Source: Deltaproteobacteria bacterium
GTDB lineage: Bacteria; Myxococcota_A; Polyangia; Polyangiales; Houyiibacteriaceae
Assembly (NCBI GenBank): GCA_013151775.1
Contig: JAADHO010000300.1
Coordinates: forward strand, 1-32,013
Length of the DNA stretch: 32,013 nt
Direction: 5' to 3'
The position numbers and the translations under genes are program-made. A model generated the notes under the pieces. The model saw only the letters and a program-made list of their open reading frames with translations, was not told the DNA's origin and ran no database searches. Shown piece by piece: positions 1-9,625 of this stretch (within the stretch, counting starts at the first letter, position 1; every line of letters begins with the position of its first letter).

Positions 1-380
1 ATCTGAGTGCAGGAGGCGCTGTCTCCGGCGGTGCCGGCCGGGGCGCAGACGGGAGCGGGGCCCCCCGCGTCGGGCGCGCCCGAGGAGAAGTAGCAGGCCT
101 GGCCCGCGTCGCAGCCGGTGTTGCTGAGGATGTCGCAGGCGCCCGTGGGGCAGACGCCGCCGCCGCCGTCGGGCGTGGTCGTGCTGGTGTCCGCCATGCC
201 GCTGTCGACGGGCGAGCCGGTGTCCACGCCAGCGTCCATCAGCGTGACGCCCGTGTCGGGCGTGCTCGTGTCGCTTCGGGTGCCCGAGTCCATGGGACGC
301 CCGCCACCGCCTCCGCAGCCGGCCAGCATTGCCAATCCGAGGCCCAAGGCCAACAGCATACGCTCGTCTCGCTTGATCAT
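1..380 (-). CDS. Exported lipoprotein, 3' end outside the window
   Basis: Reads leftwards from an ATG at 378-380 and is still open at base 1, so only about 126 N-terminal residues are visible. A strong AGGAGG ribosome binding site lies just upstream. The N-terminus is a lipoprotein signal with lipobox LAGC (acceptor Cys22), then a Gly run and a linker rich in Asp, Thr, Ser and Gly (repeated DSG, DTG and DAG). A Cys-rich segment follows (Cys at about 83, 87, 95 and 102). Such lipid-anchored, linker-then-Cys-rich proteins are common in myxobacteria and usually lack an assigned function. It lies on the pyrG strand, 173 bp downstream of pyrG, and probably has its own promoter. Lipoprotein call firm; function unknown. 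Confidence 0.8.
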   Translation of the reverse strand, partial: MIKRDERMLLALGLGLAMLAGCGGGGGRPMDSGTRSDTSTPDTGVTLMDAGVDTGSPVDSGMADTSTTTPDGGGGVCPTGACDILSNTGCDAGQACYFSSGAPDAGGPAPVCAPAGTAGDSASCTQ

Positions 381-502
381 CGTTCCTCCTGTCGGGCCGC
401 CTCGACCCCAAACGCGCCCGTAGCCGGGCTTGCGAGAACTCAGTAGCACGCCCCATGCCTAGTGGGCCAGCCCACGACATGCGGCCAATTGCTCTCCGCC
501 AA

Positions 503-521
503 GCGCGACAATCTTGTCGTG
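503..521 (-). terminator. Candidate hairpin downstream of pyrG
   Basis: An inverted repeat with arms CGACAA (506-511) and TTGTCG (514-519), extended by a wobble and a C-G pair, lies about 35 bp beyond the pyrG stop on the minus strand. There is no T-tract after it, so termination is only a possibility. A second short dyad, GTGGGC/GCCCAC, lies at 462-475. Confidence 0.25.
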
Positions 522-553
522 GCTGGGACGCGAATGTCCTGCTTCGAGGGGGG

Positions 554-2550
<1,997 letters not shown>

Positions 2551-3564
2551 ATGCGCACCCTGCTCACGCTGCTCAGCGTCTCCCTGATCGCCTGCGGAGG
2601 CGCCGACCGTGCCACCCCGAGCGCCACCGCTCCCGAGCCCACCACAGGTGCCGAGTCCTCGACGCCCGAGGCGCCCTCGCCGGAGACGCCCACGCCCGAG
2701 ACCGCGCCGAGCCCGGCGGACCCGATCCCGGAGATCACACTGCTCGACGCCGGTGCGGAGCCGCGACGCGTGCTGCGCTACCAGATCCCGGAGGGTGCGA
2801 CGGAGCGCATCCAGGTGAGCCAACGGGTGGAGACGACCATCTCCCTCGAAGGCCACCGCATGGGCTCGCCCACGGCGCTCCCGATCGTCACGCGCGTGAG
2901 CTTTGGTCCTGCCTCGATCACCCAGAGCGGAGGCGTCATCACTCCCTTCCGTGTCGACGCCATGGAGTTGGGACGCGGCGAAGGCATGGCCGAGGCGGCG
3001 CAACGTGCAGCGGCAGCCGCCGTCGAGCCCTTGGTGGGCACCACGGGGTCGCTCCAGACGGACGCTCGGGGGCGAGTGATCCGCTCGAACATCGACGTGC
3101 CACCAGGGGTGACGCCCCAGATGGCCAGCACGCTCGAGAACATGCGCAAGGCCATGGTGGACGCCGGCGTGCCGTTCCCGGAGCAGGCGGTCGGCGTCGG
3201 CGCGCGTTGGCAGGTGCGGAAGCGCATCGCCCAAGGTGGGCTGCAGATCGAGACGGTGGCGACCTACACCCTGCAGGAACTGACGGCCGACGGCGGTCGC
3301 CTCGACAGGCTGCTCAGCGGGAGCGCCCCGCCACAGCCCTTCCCGGCCACGCCAGACGGCAGCACAGCGGAGCTCGAGTCACTGACTCTACGTGGCGGAG
3401 GCGAGACCCGCTTCTCCTTCACCCAGCTTGCGTCCCCGTCCAACAGCTGGGTCGAGATAGACATTCAGGCGCGGATCCGCAGCCGGGGTGAATCCCATGG
3501 CATGCAGACGCACATGCGCCAGACCGTCGTGATCGAGCCCATCACCGAGGGCCTCGCGCAGTAG
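2551..3564 (+). CDS. Secreted lipoprotein resembling DUF6263
   Basis: 337 residues. The start at 2551 places a clean lipoprotein signal at the N-terminus (lipobox LIAC, acceptor Cys15). A GGGAGG lies about 15 bp upstream, slightly far, and an in-frame ATG at 2536 is the alternative. After Cys15 comes a Pro/Glu/Thr/Ser-rich linker (about 18-60). The globular part (65-337) is rich in alternating beta-type sequence, with phrases such as GVPFPEQAVGVGARWQV and a late RFSFTQLA strand. This recalls the poorly characterised DUF6263 family of secreted proteins in Planctomycetes and myxobacteria. No catalytic motif is visible. It converges on dinB with only 7 bp between the stops. Export is well supported; the family assignment is from memory and tentative. 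Confidence 0.82.
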   Translation: MRTLLTLLSVSLIACGGADRATPSATAPEPTTGAESSTPEAPSPETPTPETAPSPADPIPEITLLDAGAEPRRVLRYQIPEGATERIQVSQRVETTISLEGHRMGSPTALPIVTRVSFGPASITQSGGVITPFRVDAMELGRGEGMAEAAQRAAAAAVEPLVGTTGSLQTDARGRVIRSNIDVPPGVTPQMASTLENMRKAMVDAGVPFPEQAVGVGARWQVRKRIAQGGLQIETVATYTLQELTADGGRLDRLLSGSAPPQPFPATPDGSTAELESLTLRGGGETRFSFTQLASPSNSWVEIDIQARIRSRGESHGMQTHMRQTVVIEPITEGLAQ

Positions 3565-3571
3565 CGCCAGA

Positions 3572-4744
3572 TCAAGGGTCCCGGTCGAGCAGACGCGCGC
3601 GCCCGAGGGCGTCTGCGCCGAAGCGTTCTTGAACATCCGAGACCACGCGCTGCAGACGCTCGCGGCGCAGGCGAACCTCGTCCGGGAAGAGCTCGGGCGC
3701 TGGCGCCAACACGAACTCGGCGGCGGACACGCCGACCAGGCGCACGCCACGCTTCAGGTTCTGAAACCCCCGGGCCAGCTCCCGAGCGACTTCGAAGATG
3801 GCGTCCGTGTCGGCCACGGCGCGGGCGAGACGACGGCGGCGCGTGCGCGACACGTGGTCCGAATACTTCAGCTTCACCACCACGACCTGCGCGTGCAGCT
3901 CCGCCGTGACGAGCCTCGAGGCCACGCGCGAGGCGTGACGCAAGAGCTCTCGCTCGATCTGCTCGAGGGAGTGGAGATCACGCTCGAGTGTGCCCTCGGC
4001 GCCGATGGACTTGGCCGCACCGCGCGCCTCCACCTCGCGCTCGTCCTCACCTCGCGCCATGGCGGCGAGACGCGACGCGCTCGCGTGCGCCCGGGACTCG
4101 CCCAGCGCTCTGTCGAGGGCCCGCAGATCCGCGCGGGCCAGATCGCCCAGCGTCTCGTAGCCGGCCGCGTGCAGGCGCATGGCCGTCTTCGGGCCCACAC
4201 CCGGCAGCCGCTCGATGGGCAGCGGCCCGAGCAGCGCCCGCACCTCGCCGGGCTCCACGACCACGAGCCCGTCGGGTTTGTCGAGGTCACTCGCGATCTT
4301 GGCTACGAGCTTGTTGGGCGCGACGCCCGCGGAGCACACGAGGCCCGTCTCCGCGCGCACCTGCGCCTTGATGCGCCTCGCGATCTGAGCGCCCGAGCCG
4401 AAGAGGGCGCGCGAGCCCGTGACGTCGAGGAAGGCCTCGTCGAGGCTCAGCCCCTGCACCTGGGGTGTGTAGCGCCGAAAGATGGCGAAGACCTGCGCGC
4501 TCAGCTCCTGATAGCGGCCGATGCGGGGCTCGAGCACGGCAGCGTCCGGACAGCGCGCGAGGGCCTCGACCATGGGCATGGCCGAGCGCACACCGAACAC
4601 CCGTGCCTCGTAGCTCGCCGCCGCCACCACGCCGCGACGGCTGCGGCCACCGACCAACACGGGGCGACCTCGCAGCGCGGGATCGTCGAGCTGCTCCACG
4701 CTCGCGAAGAAGGCGTCCATGTCGACATGGAGGATGCTGCGCAC
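3572..4744 (-). CDS. dinB: DNA polymerase IV (Y-family translesion polymerase)
   Basis: Copies past damaged template bases with low fidelity. The 390-residue length is normal for DinB/UmuC polymerases. The N-terminus holds the metal-binding motif VDMDAFFASVE (Asp8), followed by a palm/finger region with PVLVGG and ASYEARVFGVRSAMP. The second catalytic site is SLDEAFLD (Asp102, Glu103). A helix-hairpin-helix region (RLPGVGPKTAMRL) and a little-finger domain with KLKYSDHVSRTRRR follow. The C-terminus ends in a typical RFG-type segment. The start is GTG at 4742-4744, which leaves the conserved N-terminus intact; the ribosome binding site is weak. It is the second gene after the lipoprotein gene at 4802-5644 (57-bp gap), so cotranscription is possible. 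No LexA-like operator was recognised. Confidence 0.96.
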   Translation of the reverse strand: MRSILHVDMDAFFASVEQLDDPALRGRPVLVGGRSRRGVVAAASYEARVFGVRSAMPMVEALARCPDAAVLEPRIGRYQELSAQVFAIFRRYTPQVQGLSLDEAFLDVTGSRALFGSGAQIARRIKAQVRAETGLVCSAGVAPNKLVAKIASDLDKPDGLVVVEPGEVRALLGPLPIERLPGVGPKTAMRLHAAGYETLGDLARADLRALDRALGESRAHASASRLAAMARGEDEREVEARGAAKSIGAEGTLERDLHSLEQIERELLRHASRVASRLVTAELHAQVVVVKLKYSDHVSRTRRRRLARAVADTDAIFEVARELARGFQNLKRGVRLVGVSAAEFVLAPAPELFPDEVRLRRERLQRVVSDVQERFGADALGRARLLDRDP

Positions 4745-4801
4745 CCGCCCAGTATCGCCGCGCCAGGCGAAGACGCCAGGTGTTCGCTGGTCGCCCGAGC
4801 T

Positions 4802-5644
4802 TCAGCGTCGGGTGAGCTCGACGACGCCGGGCTCCCGCGAGCCGCTGGGGCTGGTGTCGCGGTAGTTCAGCTGCGAACCCGTGACACAGTACTCCCAGCG
4901 CTTGCCGCTGGTGCCGCCCACGATCTCCGTCGCCGTGGTGCTGTAGGTGTCCGTGTCGTCGATACGCGTCGCGGAGCGCACCACGCACTCGCAGTTGCCG
5001 GCGGCGTCCGCGGGGCAGTTGGCGTCGAGCCCGCGCGCCCGGATCTGGCTCTCGATCGTCGAGCAGCTGACGAAGCTCGCACACACGGCTGGCACGAAGA
5101 CATCGATCTCGACCTCGGACTCCGCCACACGGCGCGCGACGCCGTCGGCACCGAAGGCGACGCAGCCACGACCACGCCCCGTGCGACGCGTGACGCTCGC
5201 CCCCGGACAGCTCGAGAGCGTGCTCTCCACGGCGAACTCGAAGCAGCCGCCGCTGACGTCCCACGCGCCCACGATGTCGCCACCACAGGCGGAGAAGGCG
5301 GGGCATGTGCCCGGCTCTCCCACGGTCAAGTCTGCCCAGGCGGGCGCCGGAGAGCCGCAGCCCTCGGGCCAGCTCACCGCCGCGTCCGACGAAGCGTCCA
5401 TCACCGACGCATCCGACGTCGCGGCGTCGGGGCTCGCCGCGTCGGCCGTGGATCCGTCCGTGGTCGCGGCGTCCGAGACGTCCGCATCGGCGGCCGCGTC
5501 CGAGCCAGCCGCGTCCGAAGCGCCCGCGTCGAGCACGGCGGAGTCCAGAGCACTGGCGTCGCCAGCGTCCGCAGATCCGGCACCACCATCTCCACCACAA
5601 CCCAAGGTCACGAGGACAGAACAAACAAGCAAAGCACGAAGCAT
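4802..5644 (-). CDS. Asp/Ala-rich lipoprotein, unknown function
   Basis: 280 residues from the ATG at 5642-5644, which has a GGGAGG site 6 bp upstream; an in-frame start 30 bp earlier lacks this. The lipobox is VTLGC (acceptor Cys16). Residues 20-95 are almost entirely Asp, Ala, Ser, Gly and Thr in short DA/SDA units, likely a flexible acidic spacer from the membrane. The C-terminal part (about 100-280) is globular with more than ten cysteines, often close together (CPAF..CGG, CASFVSC, NCECVV), suggesting a disulfide-stabilised exported domain. No known enzyme motif was recognised. Upstream of dinB on the same strand and divergent from the TRAP genes. Surface or periplasmic location is well supported; function is unknown. 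Confidence 0.82.
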   Translation of the reverse strand: MLRALLVCSVLVTLGCGGDGGAGSADAGDASALDSAVLDAGASDAAGSDAAADADVSDAATTDGSTADAASPDAATSDASVMDASSDAAVSWPEGCGSPAPAWADLTVGEPGTCPAFSACGGDIVGAWDVSGGCFEFAVESTLSSCPGASVTRRTGRGRGCVAFGADGVARRVAESEVEIDVFVPAVCASFVSCSTIESQIRARGLDANCPADAAGNCECVVRSATRIDDTDTYSTTATEIVGGTSGKRWEYCVTGSQLNYRDTSPSGSREPGVVELTRR

Positions 5645-5671
5645 CGAGAACCTCCCAGATGACCCCCCACG

Positions 5672-5708
5672 CACTTGAGTAGCCTCATCCAGGGGTGAGA
5701 TTCAAGTG
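5672..5708. promoter_or_regulatory. Nested inverted repeat between divergent genes
   Basis: Outer arms CACTTGA (5672-5678) and TCAAGTG (5702-5708) match perfectly. Inside them, CTCATC and GGTGAG can pair (one wobble) around a CAGG loop. It sits 28 bp upstream of the lipoprotein start (minus) and 94 bp upstream of the dctQ start (plus). It could be an operator or a leader RNA structure. Confidence 0.4.
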
Positions 5709-5719
5709 GCCTCGGCTAG

Positions 5720-5741
5720 GATCTCTCGGAACCCGAGGATC
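5720..5741 (+). promoter_or_regulatory. Second hairpin in the TRAP gene leader
   Basis: GATC-CTCGG pairs with CCGAG-GATC (nine base pairs, one bulged T, AAC loop). It lies 11 bp after the nested repeat and 60 bp before the dctQ start. No terminator-type T-tract follows. Confidence 0.35.
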
Positions 5742-5801
5742 TGGCACCGAGAGGCGGACTTCATTGACCCGCGGGCGCCGCGCCGCCTAGGCTCGACGCC
5801 G

Positions 5802-6863
5802 ATGACGGAGGCGGGAAAATCCAACGGGCTGGCGGTCCCGGCGCCGAGTGTCCTGCGCCGGCTCGACGACGGCATCTTCGCCGTGGAGCAGGCCGTGGTG
5901 ACGACCTTCCTCTCGGCCATGACGGTGATGGTCTTCCTGGACGTCGTCTATCGACGCCTGGTCGCTCCCGACAGCAAGCTCGGACACCTGCTGGCGCTGA
6001 TCTTTCGCGTCCACTCCGACGAGGGACGAGCGACCCTCGACCACACGGTGGCGCCCATCCTCGGCGTCGTGCTCGGCGTCAGCGCCCTCGGCTTCGGATT
6101 CTGGACGGCGGAGCGACGCGCAGGCGCAGCGAACGCCAAGCGCGCACTCCTGCGCACCATCCTCGCGAGCGCGGCGCTCGGCGGCTTGGGCTATCTGATG
6201 GTGTTGCCGAGCTTCTCCTCGCGCGCCTTCTACATATTGCTCTTCGCCCTCGGAGGCGGCAGCTACGCGGTGTCCTTGCTGCGTGCCCGCCCGCGAGGCT
6301 TCGCGCTGAAGCTCGGCGCCCTCGCAGTCACGGCGGCGCTCTTCGTGCCCTTCGCCCTGCGCTACTTCCCGCAGGGCTACACCTGGTCGAAGGAGGTCAG
6401 CCTGATGCTCCTGCTCTGGGTGGGCTTCCTGGGCGCGAGCGTGTGCGCCCACGAGGGCAAGCACATCCGCATGGAGGCGCTGGGCAAGCTCGTGCCAGCG
6501 CGTCTTCAGCGCTTCGCGCGGGCCTTCGGGTTCGCGCTCGCCGCCCTCTTCTGCGCCTTCATGGCGCTCTTGGGTTGGCAGTACACCTTCGACCCGACCT
6601 ACGGCGCCTACTTCCTCGGAGGCATCTTCGAGCAGACCGGCATCCCCGACTGGCTCGCCATCGCCGCCGTGCCCGTGGCCTTCGGGCTGACGGCCCTGCG
6701 CTTCACGGCGGTCACCGTCAGCACGCTGCGCGGAGGCAGCTATGGCGCGCCCATCTCAGAAGAAGAGGAGCTGACGGGCGCGAGCCACATGGCGCTGAGC
6801 GACGTGGAGGAGCAGGCGGAGCCGCCCGAAGATGGCGAAGGCGATGACGAGGTGAGCCCATGA
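5802..6863 (+). CDS. dctQ: TRAP transporter small membrane subunit (DctQ), enlarged
   Basis: Small membrane subunit of a tripartite ATP-independent periplasmic transporter, driving uptake of an organic acid or similar solute with DctM. The DctQ core is recognisable: a first membrane segment (about 33-53, ending DVVYRRLV), the segment WSKEVSLMLLLWVGFLGASV with HEGKHIRME after it (195-225), and two later segments (about 240-262 and 282-305). The protein is 353 residues against roughly 150-200 for typical DctQ. The excess is a block at about 60-190 with four extra predicted membrane helices between core helices 1 and 2. The C-terminus is acidic. The start at 5802 was chosen because upstream codons are hydrophilic and leader-like; its ribosome site is weak. 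The stop overlaps the dctM start by 4 bp. Confidence 0.85.
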   Translation: MTEAGKSNGLAVPAPSVLRRLDDGIFAVEQAVVTTFLSAMTVMVFLDVVYRRLVAPDSKLGHLLALIFRVHSDEGRATLDHTVAPILGVVLGVSALGFGFWTAERRAGAANAKRALLRTILASAALGGLGYLMVLPSFSSRAFYILLFALGGGSYAVSLLRARPRGFALKLGALAVTAALFVPFALRYFPQGYTWSKEVSLMLLLWVGFLGASVCAHEGKHIRMEALGKLVPARLQRFARAFGFALAALFCAFMALLGWQYTFDPTYGAYFLGGIFEQTGIPDWLAIAAVPVAFGLTALRFTAVTVSTLRGGSYGAPISEEEELTGASHMALSDVEEQAEPPEDGEGDDEVSP

Positions 6864-8503
6864 GTGCAGTGGCCGTCGTCAAGAAGAAGAGCCCCATCCC
6901 CTTCGCCATCGCGGCCGGCTTGGTGCTCTTGCTCCCGCTCCTGGGCAAGGGAGGCCTCCTCGCGAGCGCCATCTTGCTCTCCGCCCTGGCCGGCGCGCCG
7001 CTCTTCTTCATCATCGGCATGGTCACGGTGCTCAGCTTCATCCTCTGGGGCGGATTCCATCAGCTGAACGAGTTCTCCGTGCTGATCGAACGCATCCGCA
7101 CGCTCGCCGACAACCCCACGCTGCTCGCCATCCCGCTCTTCATCATGAGCGGCGCGGTGATGAGCAAGGGGCACATCAGCCGACGCCTGATCGACTTCGC
7201 GGAGGCCCTCGTAGGTTGGGTTCCGGGCGGTCTCGCCATGAGCGGCGTGATCGCCTGCATGCTCTTCGCGGCCATCAGCGGGTCGAGCCCCGCCACGGTG
7301 ATCGCCATCGGCGGCATGATGGGCCCGACGCTCTTGGCGGCGAACTACTCCGAGCGCTTCAGCCACGGCCTGCTCACCTCCGCGGGCTCCCTCGGCATCC
7401 TGATCCCGCCCTCGATCCCGATGATCATCTACCCGATCGTCAACCAGGGATCCTTCATCGAGGTGGAGCGCCTCTTCGCCTCGGGTATCGGCCCGGGCCT
7501 GGTGATCGGCTCGATCTTGATGGGCTTCTGCTTCGTGCAAGGGGTGCGCAACAAGACGCCGCGAAATCCCTTCGCGCTGAAGAAGCTCGGCATCGCTCTG
7601 CGCGACGGTTTCTGGGCCTTGATGTTCCCGGCCCTGGTGCTCGGCGGCATCTACCTCGGCTTCTTCAACGCCGTGGAGGCCGCGGCCATCAGCGTGGTCT
7701 ACGCCGTGGTGGTCGAGGTCTTCATCCACGGCGCCATTCGCATCCGCGAGCTTCCGAAGATCTTCCAGGAGACGGGCGTCTTCCTCGGATCGCTCTTGGT
7801 GATCATGGTCGCGGCCCTGGCCTTCAGCGAGTTCCTCGAAGGACAGGGCATCCCGCAGGCGATGGTCGAGTGGATCCGCTCCATGAACCTGAGCCAGTGG
7901 CAGTTCTTGATTGCGCTGAACGTGTTGCTGCTCGTCGTAGGCATGGCCATGGACATCCTCAGCGCCATGTTCGTCTTCGTGCCCCTGCTCGCGCCGGTGG
8001 CGACGGCCATGGGCGTCAGCCCGATTCACTTCGGCATCATCTTCATCGTCAACCTCGAGATCGGCTACCTCACGCCTCCCGTGGGCCTGAACCTCTTCGT
8101 CGCCAGCGCGCTCTTCGAGAAGCCCATCGGGCATATGATCCGCTCGGTCATGCCCTTCATCGCCCTGATGCTGGTGGGCCTCGGGCTCGTGACCTACGTA
8201 CCCGCGATCTCCATCGGGCTCGGCGACGTGATCATCGACAGCCTCTCGGGTGCGCCCGCGCGACCCACACCGACGCCCTCCTCGGGACCCGGCATGCCCC
8301 TGTCGGACGAGCCAGACGAAGCCACGCCTGCCGGCGGTGACGGCCACGTGCAGAGCCTCGAGGAGATGATGCGAGAGCTGGAGGGCACGGGCACGGACGG
8401 TGAGGCTGGCGACGGCACGGGCGCGGCGCCTTCGAGCGCGGACGACGGCCACGTGCAGAGCCTCGAGGAGATGATGCGCGAGGCTCAGGAGGCCGCGCCC
8501 TGA
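6860..8503 (+). CDS. dctM: TRAP transporter large permease subunit (DctM)
   Basis: Channel-forming subunit of a TRAP transporter, in the inner membrane. About 465 residues form a DctM core of a dozen or more hydrophobic segments, with family hallmarks AAISGSSPATVIAIGGMM (137-154), LGILIPPSIPMIIYP (178-192) and the late stretch EIGYLTPPVGLNLFV. The ATG overlaps the dctQ stop, giving translational coupling. Unusual is an 80-residue hydrophilic tail (about 468-547) with two identical copies of DGHVQSLEEMMRE (from 494 and 529), which typical DctM proteins lack. No gene for a DctP/TAXI solute-binding protein is adjacent, so the substrate cannot be inferred. Confidence 0.93.
   Translation: MSAVAVVKKKSPIPFAIAAGLVLLLPLLGKGGLLASAILLSALAGAPLFFIIGMVTVLSFILWGGFHQLNEFSVLIERIRTLADNPTLLAIPLFIMSGAVMSKGHISRRLIDFAEALVGWVPGGLAMSGVIACMLFAAISGSSPATVIAIGGMMGPTLLAANYSERFSHGLLTSAGSLGILIPPSIPMIIYPIVNQGSFIEVERLFASGIGPGLVIGSILMGFCFVQGVRNKTPRNPFALKKLGIALRDGFWALMFPALVLGGIYLGFFNAVEAAAISVVYAVVVEVFIHGAIRIRELPKIFQETGVFLGSLLVIMVAALAFSEFLEGQGIPQAMVEWIRSMNLSQWQFLIALNVLLLVVGMAMDILSAMFVFVPLLAPVATAMGVSPIHFGIIFIVNLEIGYLTPPVGLNLFVASALFEKPIGHMIRSVMPFIALMLVGLGLVTYVPAISIGLGDVIIDSLSGAPARPTPTPSSGPGMPLSDEPDEATPAGGDGHVQSLEEMMRELEGTGTDGEAGDGTGAAPSSADDGHVQSLEEMMREAQEAAP
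8339..8478 (+). repeat. 35-bp perfect direct repeat in dctM
   Basis: Copies at 8339-8373 and 8444-8478 are identical and 105 bp apart, in the same reading frame. Each encodes the acidic, helix-forming unit DGHVQSLEEMMR. The identity at DNA level suggests a recent duplication or gene conversion. Confidence 0.9.
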
Positions 8504-8552
8504 CTCCACTGGGCCATTGCCCAGAGCCACGAGCTTACGTAGGTTGGGTCTC

Positions 8553-9026
8553 GTGCAAGAGCCTCCGAGTTTCGACGACGCCACCGTCACCACCCTGCCA
8601 CCCTTCGTCGAGGTCGAGCTGGTCTACGAGACCGGTCGCCCGGGCATGGACCTGTCACCTTGGCGCTCCTTCGAGGTGTGGACGCGCAATCGCATCTACT
8701 CGACCAATTGGTCGATGGTCTGCATCGAGGTGCGCGACCGCAAGACGGGACAGGTGGTGCCAGACCACACCTTCCTGGGCGCCAAGCTCTCGGGCGGGCA
8801 GACGCGCGAGGAGCACGCCATCGAGGTCACCTACCCCTGCCCACGTCCGGGCTGCGAGGCGGTCTTCGAGCACGCCAAGCGCCGCGGCTTCATGACCACG
8901 AGCACGGTGGTGCGCGTCGTCTTGCGCTTGCGCGTGCTGACCGTGCCCCACGAACAGCTCGATCCCACCTGGGATGAGCTGACGAATCCGAGCAAGAAGA
9001 GCACGGTCGCAGGCAACTCGTTCTAG
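8553..9026 (+). CDS. Conserved-looking small protein, unknown function
   Basis: 157 residues from a GTG at 8553; the frame is open from a TTG at 8517, and a TTG at 8544 is another option, so the start is uncertain. No signal peptide or membrane segment is seen, so it is probably cytosolic. The sequence has a beta-rich, compact look: VEVELVYETGRPG, WRSFEVWTRNRIYS, MVCIEVRDRKTG, and two cysteines in YPCPRPGCEAVFEH. The last is a CPRPGC pair followed by a His, which might bind metal, though a full site is not evident. It follows dctM by 49 bp on the same strand and may be cotranscribed. I do not recognise the family. Confidence 0.72.
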   Translation: MQEPPSFDDATVTTLPPFVEVELVYETGRPGMDLSPWRSFEVWTRNRIYSTNWSMVCIEVRDRKTGQVVPDHTFLGAKLSGGQTREEHAIEVTYPCPRPGCEAVFEHAKRRGFMTTSTVVRVVLRLRVLTVPHEQLDPTWDELTNPSKKSTVAGNSF

Positions 9027-9031
9027 GAGAG

Positions 9032-9051
9032 AGCCCTTCGGACTCCGGGCT
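9032..9051. terminator. Candidate hairpin between convergent genes
   Basis: AGCCC (9032-9036) pairs with GGGCT (9047-9051) around a 10-nt loop, exactly between the stop of the plus-strand gene and that of the Rieske gene. The stem is short and there is no T-tract, so this is a weak bidirectional terminator candidate. Confidence 0.3.
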
Positions 9052-9625
9052 ACGCCGTGTGGATCATCAACTGCGTGCCGTCGAACTCCCAGGAATACTG
9101 CCGCAGCCCGGTGAGCGCGGGGCCCCGGCGCAGGCTGCCGTCGAGTCCGAAGAGCGAGCCGTGGCAGTAGCAGGGCAGGTCGTGGGTGGAGGCACGGTAG
9201 TCCACGTCGCAGCGCGCGTGGGGGCAGATGGAGGAGACGACGGCGAAGGCGTCGGCGCCGGCGTCCGCGGTGCGCACGATCATCAGGCGATCGAAGCCCG
9301 CGTCCACGATGCCCCAGCCGTCGACGGCCTGAAGCACGGCGTTACCCGGATCGCTGATGTCGAGGCAGACGTCCGTGTCCGCGCAGGCCGAGCCCGCGTC
9401 CATCACGGGTGAGTCGCCGTCTGGCGCGGCGTCCACCGGGCCGAGCCCCGCGTCCCCACTTCGGGTCCCGGAGCTCTGACAGCCCACGAGCGCTCCCATG
9501 GAGCTCACGCTGAGCACACCGAGACCGAGCCCCTGCATGGCGCGTCGACGCGAGCAAGCAGGAGCCTGCTCTTCGGAGTTCAATGTATCGAGATGGACAT
9601 GGTCCTCGCTCTTTGTAGTCGTCAT
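9050..9625 (-). CDS. Tat-exported Rieske [2Fe-2S] lipoprotein
   Basis: 191 residues. Carries a Rieske iron-sulfur cluster: Cys134 and His136 in CPHARC plus Cys152 and His155 in CYCHGS are the expected ligands, and Cys139 and Cys154 the expected disulfide pair. The 15-residue spacing between the two boxes is canonical. The N-terminus has a twin-arginine signal (SRRRAMQGLGLG, Arg26-28), as expected for a protein folded with its cluster before export, and a lipobox-like GALVGC (Cys49) followed by a Gly/Asp/Ala linker. It is therefore probably a lipid-anchored periplasmic electron carrier. The ATG at 9625 was chosen for an ACAGG nearby; in-frame ATG 9631 and TTG 9652 are alternatives. It is divergent from two dihaem lipoproteins, suggesting a shared electron-transfer role; no cytochrome b gene is adjacent. 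Confidence 0.92.
   Translation of the reverse strand: MTTTKSEDHVHLDTLNSEEQAPACSRRRAMQGLGLGVLSVSSMGALVGCQSSGTRSGDAGLGPVDAAPDGDSPVMDAGSACADTDVCLDISDPGNAVLQAVDGWGIVDAGFDRLMIVRTADAGADAFAVVSSICPHARCDVDYRASTHDLPCYCHGSLFGLDGSLRRGPALTGLRQYSWEFDGTQLMIHTA

Noticed and set aside
3629-5662. A 677-codon plus-strand open frame across dinB and the Asp/Ala lipoprotein
   Set aside because: It crosses two genes with clear motifs on the other strand and has an Arg/His/Ala-rich composition typical of antisense frames.
6740-8593. A 617-codon minus-strand open frame opposite the TRAP genes
   Set aside because: Extremely His/Asp/Glu/Arg-rich with no domain; the plus strand encodes DctQ/DctM with their signature motifs.
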